Below, one piece after another: positions 7,261-13,964 of a DNA stretch of 15,259 bases. The DNA is from Chitinophagaceae bacterium (GTDB lineage: Bacteria; Bacteroidota; Bacteroidia; Chitinophagales; Chitinophagaceae): contig JAICHT010000051.1 in the NCBI GenBank assembly GCA_025924755.1, positions 1-15,259 on the forward strand, read 5' to 3'. Position 1 is the stretch's first letter; each line of letters starts with the position of its first letter. The notes under the pieces are model-generated. The model was given only the letters and a program-made list of their open reading frames with translations, did not search any database and was not told where the DNA came from. Both the position numbers and the translations under genes were made by a program.

Positions 7261-7491
7261 AGTGTGATATAGTAATAAGGTTTATTGTTCTGAAACACAG
7301 GAAGAATCAGCTTAATTGACATACTTTAATTCTATATCAGTTTTATACATTCAGCAAAAATGATGCATAAGTCCTGCTTGTAAAATTGATATTGTTTTAG
7401 ATAAGGTTGACACAATAAGCTGGCAGGATAAAAGTTATAATGGAAGGAAGCTACTTTTAATAATTTAAATGTAAATCTGCAAATAGAGCCC

Positions 7492-7992
7492 ATGGAAGAG
7501 CAACTTTTTTACCAGGCAATAAATGAAAAAGCGCAGCAATTTGGAATCAATCCCCTGCTATTGATTTCGGGCATCGAAGGCTTATATACGTTTAAAGATA
7601 TACAGATTAATATGATCAATTATGAGGTCCTGGATAGTCTCATATTAACCATATTTGCATTACGGATAGGAGACCGGTTTCATGCGCTGGCAGAAGAAAA
7701 TTTAAAAAGCTCACGCAACGAAGTAAGGCTGGCTGCTGCCAAAGAACTGACAGAAATAGGCAGTGGCGAAATTGATCGTTCTTCCAATACCTACCTGCAA
7801 TCTTTTGCCCGGATGCTGGGGGGAAAAAGTCCCATCAGGGGCTATCATGAAAAAGCATTGGAAGTGGCAGCTCTTGAAATTAAGATGGCTCAGGAGCGGT
7901 ATCAAATATCCAATATCAGCTTTATTATTATGGAGGTTTGTAAAAGCGAATTACAGGGCAGGTTTGATTTAGATTCTTTATTTGCTTCCTGA
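7492..7992 (+). CDS. Hypothetical helical protein, 166 residues
   Basis: I do not recognise this protein. It starts at ATG 7492, has no signal peptide or long hydrophobic helix, and reads as mainly alpha-helical. Notable segments are an amphipathic start (MEEQLFYQAINEKAQQFG), a moderately hydrophobic stretch at about 46-58 (VLDSLILTIFALR), a charged helix at about 76-88 (NEVRLAAAKELTE) reminiscent of a single HEAT-like helix, a Gly/Lys-rich turn at about 107-118, and a second helical block at 119-153. The only Cys is C150. The upstream 200 bases hold no gene; TACTTTTA at 7452-7459 is a one-mismatch -7 box that would give a leader of about 25 bases. It precedes the 80-residue membrane protein gene by 78 bases, so the two may be co-transcribed. 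Its codon use is like its neighbours, which supports a real gene. Confidence 0.65.
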   Translation: MEEQLFYQAINEKAQQFGINPLLLISGIEGLYTFKDIQINMINYEVLDSLILTIFALRIGDRFHALAEENLKSSRNEVRLAAAKELTEIGSGEIDRSSNTYLQSFARMLGGKSPIRGYHEKALEVAALEIKMAQERYQISNISFIIMEVCKSELQGRFDLDSLFAS

Positions 7993-8070
7993 TCTTTTCA
8001 ATAGATTATTGTAACTTTATTACAGGTACTCTTTCAACAATTTCGGGCAAAAATATTACCAGATCATCTT

Positions 8071-8313
8071 ATGATTTCTGCATATAAAATGGCGGTAGCA
8101 AACGAAAAAATAATAAAAGCAGCAACCCTTGCAGATGGCTGCAATGAGATGCCGAACGGGGATGCCGATGAGGAATTTAACCTTCAAAAAATAGCCGCAG
8201 AACTTTTGCTGGAAAGCAAAGCTGTAAAAGATTACGAATTGTTCAGCAAAATTGCTTTAGCCGGTTTCTGGATTTCACTATTACTGGTAATAGTAGATTT
8301 TATGAAAGTGTAA
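8071..8313 (+). CDS. Hypothetical small protein with a C-terminal membrane anchor, 80 residues
   Basis: I do not recognise this protein. It has a polar N-terminal part with an acidic patch (NGDADEEF, about 29-36), a predicted helix (LQKIAAELLLESKAVKDYELF, about 38-58) and one hydrophobic helix at about 61-77, ending three residues before the C-terminus. It has no N-terminal signal, so the topology would be tail-anchored with the body in the cytoplasm. ATG 8071 gives 80 residues; ATG 8089 would give 74 and is equally possible. It follows the 166-residue gene by 78 bases, and no terminator is seen between them. TAACTTTA at 8012-8019 is a weak -7 match inside a small TGTAA/TTACA dyad, so it could also have its own promoter. 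It could be an over-called ORF, though its hydrophobic helix argues against that. Confidence 0.5.
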   Translation: MISAYKMAVANEKIIKAATLADGCNEMPNGDADEEFNLQKIAAELLLESKAVKDYELFSKIALAGFWISLLLVIVDFMKV

Positions 8314-8326
8314 TATTGGTTTACTT

Positions 8327-8380
8327 ACCTATCATTTTCAAAGCTGCAAATAGTGTACACGTCGCCATCAGTTGATAGGT
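8327..8380. promoter_or_regulatory. Inverted repeat with central palindrome ahead of glnS
   Basis: ACCTATCA (8327-8334) is perfectly complementary to TGATAGGT (8373-8380), with a 38-base spacer. The palindrome GTGTACAC (8353-8360) lies near the middle. The right arm ends two bases before the glnS -7 box, where a bound protein would block or touch RNA polymerase. No known regulator is assigned. Confidence 0.4.
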
Positions 8381-8382
8381 TG

Positions 8383-8390
8383 TATCTTTG
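8383..8390 (+). promoter_or_regulatory. -7 box TATCTTTG of the glnS promoter
   Basis: TATCTTTG is a perfect match to the Bacteroidota -7 consensus TAnnTTTG. It lies 24 bases before the glnS ATG, implying a short leader of about 15-20 bases. No good -33 TTTG is seen at the usual distance. Confidence 0.6.
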
Positions 8391-8414
8391 CGCTTTCCCA
8401 AAATTTATATTGGA

Positions 8415-10094
8415 ATGAGTGAAGAAAAGCACCTCAATTTTATAGAGGAAATCATTAAAGAAGACCTGGAAAGCGGAAAGTATTCGTCTATCGTTACGCG
8501 TTTTCCGCCGGAGCCAAATGGATACCTGCACATAGGGCATGCAAAAAGTATTTGTCTCAACTTTGGGTTGGCGCAAAAGTTTGGTGGTTACACCAATCTG
8601 CGTTTTGATGATACCAACCCGGTTACCGAAGATGTGGAGTACGTGGATAGTATTAAAGAGGATATAAAATGGTTGGGTTTTCAATGGCAAAATGAGCTGT
8701 ATGCTTCTGATTATTTTAATATCTTATACAGCTTTGCTGTAGAATTAATAAAGAAAAATTTAGCGTATGTGGACGATCTGACACCGGATGAAATTGCAGC
8801 CTCAAAAGGAACACCTACCGAACCGGGAAAAGATAGTCCGAACCGCAACCGTAGTATAGAGGAAAACCTGCGTCTTTTTGAAGAAATGCGGGATGGAAAA
8901 TATGGGGACGGAGCAAAAGTATTGCGGGCAAAAATTGATATGGCAAGCATGAATATGCATATGCGCGACCCGATTATGTACCGCATCAAAAAAGCGGCAC
9001 ACCATCGTACAGGCGATGCTTGGAATATTTACCCGATGTACGATTTTGCACATGGCCAAAGCGATTCTATTGAAAAGGTGACCCATTCCATTTGCACCTT
9101 AGAGTTTATTCCCCACAGAGAGTTATATGATTGGTTTATTGATAAACTGGAAATTTTTCCATCGCATCAATATGAGTTTGCCCGGCTGAACCTGACGTAC
9201 ACGGTAATGAGTAAGCGCAAATTATTGCAACTGGTTCAGGATAAATATGTAGAAAGTTGGGACGACCCCCGCATGCCTACGCTAAGCGCTATGCGGCGGC
9301 GTGGCTATACGCCGGAAGCCATTCGGGATTTTTGCGACAGGATAGGTGTGGCTAAACGTGAAAATTTGATTGATGTAGGCTTGCTGGAATTTTGTGTACG
9401 GGAGCATTTAAATAAAGTAGCGCTGCGACGCATGGTAGTTTTTGATCCGCTAAAAGTAGTGATTACGAATTACCCTGACTCGATGGAAGTAGAAATGCTT
9501 ACCGGCGAAGACAACCCGGAAGATGCAGAAAGCGATAGTCGCGAGATTCCGTTTGGAAAAGAATTGTATATTGAACAGGAAGATTTTATGGAAAATCCGC
9601 CAAAAAAATATTTCCGTCTGTTTCCCGGTGGAATGGTGAGGTTAAAACATGCTTACATTATTAAATGCGAGGAAGTGATAAAGGATGAAAATGGGAATAT
9701 AAAAGAGTTGCATTGCACCTATATACCTGAAAGTAAAAGCGGGTCAGACACTTCGGGCATACACGTAAAAGGTACATTGCATTGGGTAGCGGTGCAAAAT
9801 GCAGTAACGGCAGAAATACGGCTGTACGACCGCTTGTTTAAAGTAGAAAACCCGGGCAGCGAAGAAGGTGATTTTAAAGACTATATCAATATGGATTCGT
9901 TGCAAATTGTAAAGACCGTATATGCCGAACCGGCATTAAAAAACGCAAAGTTTAATGAACGCTACCAGTTTTTGCGTAAAGGTTATTTTACATTAGATGC
10001 CAAAGAAACCTATAACCGACTGGTGTTTAACCGAACCGTAACTTTAAAAGACACCTGGGCGAAGGAATCGAAAAAAGTTCAACCCATCTCATAA
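8415..10094 (+). CDS. glnS: Glutaminyl-tRNA synthetase
   Basis: A 559-residue cytoplasmic class I aminoacyl-tRNA synthetase that charges tRNA-Gln with glutamine; length matches E. coli GlnRS (554). The ATP-binding signatures are both in place: HIGH at residues 39-42 (within FPPEPNGYLHIGHAKS) and MSKRK at 265-269 (VMSKRKL, the GlnRS form of KMSKS). FDDTNP near residue 67 and YPMYDFAHGQSDSIE are typical of GlnRS rather than GluRS. The C-terminal beta-barrel anticodon-binding part (about 340-559) is complete. ATG 8415 is chosen because it follows the promoter box and gives the usual short N-terminus; an upstream in-frame TTG at 8388 lies inside that box. Having GlnRS means direct glutaminylation, and bacterial GlnRS genes are generally held to descend from a eukaryotic source. 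It is flanked by its own promoter and terminator, so it is a single-gene unit. Confidence 0.98.
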   Translation: MSEEKHLNFIEEIIKEDLESGKYSSIVTRFPPEPNGYLHIGHAKSICLNFGLAQKFGGYTNLRFDDTNPVTEDVEYVDSIKEDIKWLGFQWQNELYASDYFNILYSFAVELIKKNLAYVDDLTPDEIAASKGTPTEPGKDSPNRNRSIEENLRLFEEMRDGKYGDGAKVLRAKIDMASMNMHMRDPIMYRIKKAAHHRTGDAWNIYPMYDFAHGQSDSIEKVTHSICTLEFIPHRELYDWFIDKLEIFPSHQYEFARLNLTYTVMSKRKLLQLVQDKYVESWDDPRMPTLSAMRRRGYTPEAIRDFCDRIGVAKRENLIDVGLLEFCVREHLNKVALRRMVVFDPLKVVITNYPDSMEVEMLTGEDNPEDAESDSREIPFGKELYIEQEDFMENPPKKYFRLFPGGMVRLKHAYIIKCEEVIKDENGNIKELHCTYIPESKSGSDTSGIHVKGTLHWVAVQNAVTAEIRLYDRLFKVENPGSEEGDFKDYINMDSLQIVKTVYAEPALKNAKFNERYQFLRKGYFTLDAKETYNRLVFNRTVTLKDTWAKESKKVQPIS

Positions 10095-10099
10095 ATATT

Positions 10100-10120
10100 G
10101 CCGCAGCAATGCGGCTTTTT
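10100..10120 (+). terminator. Rho-independent terminator of glnS
   Basis: GCCGCA (10100-10105) and TGCGGC (10110-10115) pair perfectly around a GCAA tetraloop, a stable GNRA loop, followed by five T (10116-10120). It lies 5 bases after the stop codon. Confidence 0.92.
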
Positions 10121-10150
10121 CTTTCTTGTCCTTTTAAAGTTGCAGCGGTA

Positions 10151-10183
10151 AGGTTGTATTATAAACAACCTGTTTCCAACAGG
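10151..10183. other. Two overlapping, mutually exclusive hairpins between glnS and tex
   Basis: AGGTTGT (10151-10157) pairs with ACAACCT (10165-10171) around 7 bases. CCTGTT (10169-10174) pairs with AACAGG (10178-10183) around 3 bases. Both are perfect, and both need bases 10169-10171, so only one can form at a time. The site is downstream of the glnS terminator and upstream of the tex promoter box, so it may not normally be transcribed. It could be a protein site or a remnant; function unknown. Confidence 0.4.
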
Positions 10184-10246
10184 CTTTGCCCATTCTTATA
10201 ACAAATATAAAGTAATATTCACCCTTTATTTTTTGTATTGAAAAAT

Positions 10247-10254
10247 TACATTTG
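10247..10254 (+). promoter_or_regulatory. -7 box TACATTTG of the tex promoter
   Basis: A perfect TAnnTTTG match 42 bases before ATG 10297. TTTA at 10225-10228 sits 18 bases upstream and could serve as a weak -33 element. The implied leader is about 35 bases. Confidence 0.55.
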
Positions 10255-10296
10255 CAACCTTTAAAATCAAACTCATAGTAAATATAAAATGTGCGT

Positions 10297-12567
10297 ATGG
10301 AGCAGAAGTATATCCAAAAAATTGCTGAAAAGCTAAGCTTAAGTTTAAAACAAATCAACAATATCAATCAGCTTCACAGTGAAGGCGCTACCATTCCTTT
10401 TATGGCCCGTTACCGCAAAGAAGCCACCAATAATTTAGATGAAGTAGCTATTGAAAATGTAGTGGAAGAGCTGAACTATTTTACCGAACTGGACAAACGA
10501 AAAGAAACGGTACTGAAAACCATAGAGGATGCGGGAAAAATGACCCCGGAATTAAAACAGCGCATCCGGGATTGCTACAGCGCTACTGAACTGGAAGACA
10601 TTTACCTGCCTTATAAACCTAAACGCAAAACCAAAGCGTCCCAAGCTATCGAAAAAGGGTTAGAACCATTGGCAAAAATCATCTTTGATCAAGCTAATGT
10701 CAATACGGAATCAGAAGCCGGTAAATATATTTCTGCACAGGTTGCAGATATAAAAGAAGCATTGCAAGGCGCACGGGATATTATGGCAGAATGGATAAGC
10801 GAATCGGAACCGGCGCGGCAAAAGATCCGGCAACTTTTTACAGAAAGCGCTGTTCTCACTTCCAAAGTACTATCTGCTAAAAAAGAAGAGCCGGAAGCAC
10901 AGAAGTACCGGGATTATTTTGAATTTAATGAATCGCTTTCCAAAAGCCCCTCACACCGCATATTAGCCATACGGCGTGGCGAAAAAGAAGGTTTTTTACT
11001 GATGGATATTAGTATAGATAAGCAGCAAGCCATTGAAGCACTGGAGCAGATTTTTGTAAAGACATCCAATGACTGCGGTGCAGAAGTAAAAAAGGCAGTA
11101 GAAGACAGTTACAACCGCCTGCTAAAATCATCTATAGAAAACGAATCCCGGCTATTGAGCAAAGCGAAAGCGGATGAAGAAGCGATTCATGTATTTACCG
11201 AAAACCTACGCCAACTTTTGCTGGCATCGCCGCTGGGCTCTAAAAGAGTATTGGCGTTAGATCCCGGCTTTCGTACCGGTTGTAAAGTGGTGTGTCTGGA
11301 TGCGCAGGGAACCTTATTATTCAATACCGCTATTTATCCGCATCCGCCTCAAAACGACTGGCAAAAAAGTGTAGCTGAATTAAAACAACTGGTTGCACAA
11401 TATGACATCGAAGCAATAGGTATTGGTAATGGTACTGCTGGTCGTGAAACCGAAACTTTGGTACGTAGTATTGACTTTGGCAAGCCGGTAAGCATTTTCC
11501 AGGTATCGGAAAGCGGCGCTTCTATATACTCAGCATCCGAAGTGGCCCGCGAAGAATTTCCCGACTATGATGTTACGGTTCGTGGTGCTATTAGTATTGG
11601 CCGCAGGTTGCTGGATCCTTTGAGCGAGTTGGTAAAAATAGACCCAAAGTCAATTGGTGTAGGCCAATATCAGCATGATGTCAATCAAACCAAATTAAAA
11701 GATGCATTGGACCGCGTAGTGGAAAGTGCTGTAAATTTTGTAGGCGTAGATGTGAATACGGCATCCAAACATTTATTGCAATATGTATCAGGCATCAGCG
11801 CTACTTTGGCTGCTAATATTGTACAATACCGCACACAAAACGGAGCGTTTAAAAGCCGGGAAGCATTGAAGAAAGTGCCATTAATGGGACCGAAAACCTA
11901 TGAGCAATGTGCCGGTTTTTTACGAATTCCCAATGCGGAAAATATATTAGATAATTCATCGGTACACCCGGAGCGATATGGACTAGTAGCGCAAATGGCC
12001 AAAGATTTACAAGCTACTTTGGAAGAGTTGGTAGCAAAGCAGGAATTACGAAAACAACTCAAACCGCAAAAATATATTTCTGAAAACGTAGGGGAGTTTA
12101 CTATTGAAGATATTTTAAAAGAACTGGAAAAGCCGGGCCGCGACCCGAGGGCACCTATGGAAGAATTTAGCTTTGACGAAACTATTAAAACTATTGAAGA
12201 TGTAAAACCAGGAATGGTAGTGCCGGGGGTTGTTACCAATATTACTGCCTTTGGTGCTTTTGTGGATATTGGTGTAAAGCAAGATGGACTGGTGCATCTG
12301 TCTCAGATGAGTAACAAATTCATATCAGACCCAAACGAAGTAGTGAAGCTGCAACAGAAAGTAATAGTAACTGTTACTGAAGTGGATGTAAGTCGTAAGC
12401 GCATTGCTTTATCTATGAAAGATGGAAATAAAAATACCATACAAAAACAGCCGGTTGCCGTAGATAAAAAACCCGCGGGTGATGCAAAGAAACTCGTTAA
12501 AAAGCAGGAAAGTTTAAACCCTTTTCAAAGCAAACTGATGGAACTGAAAAAGAAGTTTTCCGATTAA
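10297..12567 (+). CDS. tex: Tex-family S1 RNA-binding protein (transcription accessory protein)
   Basis: A 756-residue Tex protein, close to the usual 770-790. Tex is a conserved cytoplasmic nucleic-acid-binding protein linked to transcription and RNA handling, related to eukaryotic Spt6. Domains in order: the N-terminal helical Tex region (1-310, with the signature EGATIPFMARYRKE near 25-38 and DIYLPYKPKRKTKA near 100), a YqgF/RNase H-like domain from about 319 (VLALDPGFRTGCK, with D322), paired helix-hairpin-helix motifs at about 487-545 (SGISATLAANIVQY and VPLMGPKTYEQCAGFLRI), and an S1 domain at about 639-708 (GVVTNITAFGAFVDIG to KRIALSMK). The C-terminal 50 residues are Lys-rich and probably disordered. 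ATG 10297 matches the usual short start; the in-frame GTG 10291 adds only two residues. It has its own promoter box, and no neighbouring gene is close enough for an operon. Confidence 0.97.
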   Translation: MEQKYIQKIAEKLSLSLKQINNINQLHSEGATIPFMARYRKEATNNLDEVAIENVVEELNYFTELDKRKETVLKTIEDAGKMTPELKQRIRDCYSATELEDIYLPYKPKRKTKASQAIEKGLEPLAKIIFDQANVNTESEAGKYISAQVADIKEALQGARDIMAEWISESEPARQKIRQLFTESAVLTSKVLSAKKEEPEAQKYRDYFEFNESLSKSPSHRILAIRRGEKEGFLLMDISIDKQQAIEALEQIFVKTSNDCGAEVKKAVEDSYNRLLKSSIENESRLLSKAKADEEAIHVFTENLRQLLLASPLGSKRVLALDPGFRTGCKVVCLDAQGTLLFNTAIYPHPPQNDWQKSVAELKQLVAQYDIEAIGIGNGTAGRETETLVRSIDFGKPVSIFQVSESGASIYSASEVAREEFPDYDVTVRGAISIGRRLLDPLSELVKIDPKSIGVGQYQHDVNQTKLKDALDRVVESAVNFVGVDVNTASKHLLQYVSGISATLAANIVQYRTQNGAFKSREALKKVPLMGPKTYEQCAGFLRIPNAENILDNSSVHPERYGLVAQMAKDLQATLEELVAKQELRKQLKPQKYISENVGEFTIEDILKELEKPGRDPRAPMEEFSFDETIKTIEDVKPGMVVPGVVTNITAFGAFVDIGVKQDGLVHLSQMSNKFISDPNEVVKLQQKVIVTVTEVDVSRKRIALSMKDGNKNTIQKQPVAVDKKPAGDAKKLVKKQESLNPFQSKLMELKKKFSD

Positions 12568-12728
12568 ACGTAACGGTTGTATTGGTATAATATCCGTGTT
12601 TGGATATCAGCATAATTAGTATTACCACCACACAGATTAATTAAATGCAATTCTATATGTTCCTTAACAAACCCAAAAGTGGTTATCCACGTATATAGTA
12701 TTATTTGACAGTAAGTTTTAATCCGTAC

Positions 12729-12757
12729 AAGCCAGGGCGAAAGTTCTGGCTTTTTTT
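12729..12757 (+). terminator. Rho-independent terminator with GAAA tetraloop, distal to tex
   Basis: AAGCCAGGGC (12729-12738) pairs with GTTCTGGCTT (12743-12752) over 10 bp, including two G-U wobbles, closed by a GAAA tetraloop. Seven T (12751-12757) follow. It lies 161 bases after the tex stop, so the tex mRNA would have a long 3' tail, or the hairpin ends an unannotated short transcript. Confidence 0.85.
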
Positions 12758-12782
12758 ATAGCAGCTTTTCTAAATCTCCTTA

Positions 12783-12797
12783 TTGAAAACTTTTCAA
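12783..12797. promoter_or_regulatory. Perfect palindrome TTGAAAA-C-TTTTCAA upstream of the GH16 gene
   Basis: Two 7-base arms surround one central C. The site lies about 130 bases before the possible GH16 promoter box. It resembles an operator half-site pair for a dimeric regulator, but AT-rich palindromes of this size can arise by chance. Confidence 0.3.
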
Positions 12798-12913
12798 CTT
12801 TTGGTAATTACTATGTTCATCCGCGCTGCGAAATTTCTCTTTTGATATTACCGATTCATTATCTACAATTTTTTATTACAGAATTGATTTTTTATAACTT
12901 CAGCGAAGTATCG

Positions 12914-12937
12914 TATTTTGCTAACGGCTCCTGAGCC
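12914..12937 (+). promoter_or_regulatory. Possible GH16 promoter box with adjoining dyad
   Basis: TATTTTG (12914-12920) is one base shorter than TAnnTTTG. It is followed at about the expected transcription start by the dyad GGCTC-CT-GAGCC (12926-12937). The GH16 ATG is 37 bases further on. The dyad could be an operator or the first hairpin of the leader. Confidence 0.35.
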
Positions 12938-12974
12938 TGCTGTATGCTTACGCTTAAATATTAAATGCTTGCTA

Positions 12975-13817
12975 ATGAAGATTGTTTTTGCATTAATTCT
13001 GCTACTATGTACTGCATTTGCTTCCGTTAACTGTAGTAAAAAATCTTCAGTCGTCGGCACCCAACCTGTAGATACTGTCTCCAATGGAACGCCGGTGCCA
13101 AAAACCTATCAATTAGTTTGGGCAGATGAATTTAATACGGACGGCGCACCGGATAGTACCAAATGGGGCTATGATTTGGGAGGCAACGGATGGGGCAATA
13201 ATGAGTTGGAATACTACACTAAAAGCCCGGATAATGTGCGGGTTTCGGGCGGTAATTTGATTATAGAAGCCAAAATGGAAAAAAAGGAAGGACGAAATTA
13301 TACATCAGCCCGCCTGCTTACTAAAAACAAAGCACAGTGGACCTATGGTAAATTTGATATTAAGGCAAAGATTCCAAAGGGAAAAGGCACCTGGCCGGCC
13401 ATATGGATGCTTTCCGCAAACGATCCGCTGCACTGGCCTGATGACGGAGAATTGGACATTATGGAAGAAGTAGGTTTTAACCCGAATGTGATATATGGCA
13501 CAGCGCATAACAAAGCTTACAATGGCGCTAATGGTTTGCAAAAAGGCGGCAATAAATTAATAGCAGATGCGCAGGACTCTTTCCATGTATATTCATTGGA
13601 GTGGACACCAACCGCCGTTACATGGTCAATTGACAGTACGGCTTTCTTTAAATATACCAAGCAAGGAGGCAATGACGTATGGCCTTATGATAAAGACTTT
13701 TTTATGATATTGAATCTGGCAATTGGTGGTAACTGGGGCGGACAGCAGGGAGTGGATAACAGCGTGTTTCCGCAGCAAATGCTGGTAGATTATGTGCGGG
13801 TATATCAATTAAAATAA
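12975..13817 (+). CDS. GH16 family endo-beta-glucanase (laminarinase type), exported lipoprotein candidate
   Basis: A 280-residue glycoside hydrolase family 16 enzyme that cuts beta-1,3 or mixed beta-1,3/1,4 glucans by a retaining mechanism. Catalytic ELDIME is at residues 159-164, with E159 nucleophile and E164 acid/base; this ExDxxE form belongs to the beta-bulge laminarinase/lichenase group. Family-typical stretches are LVWADEFN near 48, GNGWGNNELEYYT near 70, WTYGKFDIKAKIPKGKGTWPAIWML (about 124-148), YSLEWTP and LNLAIGGNWGG. Only the catalytic domain is present, with no carbohydrate-binding module. ATG 12975 is chosen because MKIVFALILLLC begins a signal sequence; the TTG 12918 extension is not signal-like. 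C20 (Val-Asn-Cys-Ser-Lys-Lys) may be lipidated, though Asn before Cys is an unusual lipobox. It lies 147 bases before the oxidoreductase gene; no SusC/SusD genes are in view. Confidence 0.93.
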   Translation: MKIVFALILLLCTAFASVNCSKKSSVVGTQPVDTVSNGTPVPKTYQLVWADEFNTDGAPDSTKWGYDLGGNGWGNNELEYYTKSPDNVRVSGGNLIIEAKMEKKEGRNYTSARLLTKNKAQWTYGKFDIKAKIPKGKGTWPAIWMLSANDPLHWPDDGELDIMEEVGFNPNVIYGTAHNKAYNGANGLQKGGNKLIADAQDSFHVYSLEWTPTAVTWSIDSTAFFKYTKQGGNDVWPYDKDFFMILNLAIGGNWGGQQGVDNSVFPQQMLVDYVRVYQLK

Positions 13818-13818
13818 A

Positions 13819-13837
13819 ACAGGTTTTTTTAAACTGT
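13819..13837 (+). terminator. Weak hairpin after the GH16 gene
   Basis: ACAG-(G)-TTT pairs with AAACTGT with one bulged G, starting two bases after the GH16 stop codon. There is no good T run after it, so termination is doubtful and read-through to the next gene is possible. A second small hairpin, GGTTT/AAACC, lies at 13882-13895. Confidence 0.25.
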
Positions 13838-13964
13838 GTTTGTGATTTGCCTAACAACTTATATATCCTGAATTTATTAGCGGTTTTAATAAACCAAACT
13901 CTGATCTTAATTACTTAAATTGAACATTCAAATAACGACAACTTTAATACATAAAAATTAACGA

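Larger units (their letters stand above)
12568..12974. other. Long intergenic region between tex and the GH16 gene
   Basis: This 407-base stretch holds no supportable gene; the longest plus-strand reading frame I checked by eye, from ATG 12645, is 17 codons. It contains a weak ATATCC/GGATAT hairpin (12590-12607) just after tex, a GTGG/CCAC mini-hairpin (12679-12690), the terminator at 12729-12757, a perfect odd palindrome (12783-12797), a spaced GGTAAT/ATTACC pair (12803-12808 and 12847-12852), a possible promoter box (12914-12920) and a GGCTC/GAGCC dyad (12926-12937). Confidence 0.6.

Noticed and set aside
7407..7441. TTGACA ... TATAAT, a sigma-70-like promoter ahead of the 166-residue gene
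   Set aside because: The spacing is 23 bases instead of about 17, and the main sigma factor of Bacteroidota uses a different consensus; probably chance.
12679..12690. GTGGTTATCCAC, containing a near-match to the DnaA box TTATCCACA
   Set aside because: Only one imperfect copy is present, with no cluster, no dnaA or dnaN gene and no AT-rich unwinding region; not an origin.
12645..12698. 17-codon reading frame after tex
   Set aside because: Too short, and no sequence feature or promoter supports it.
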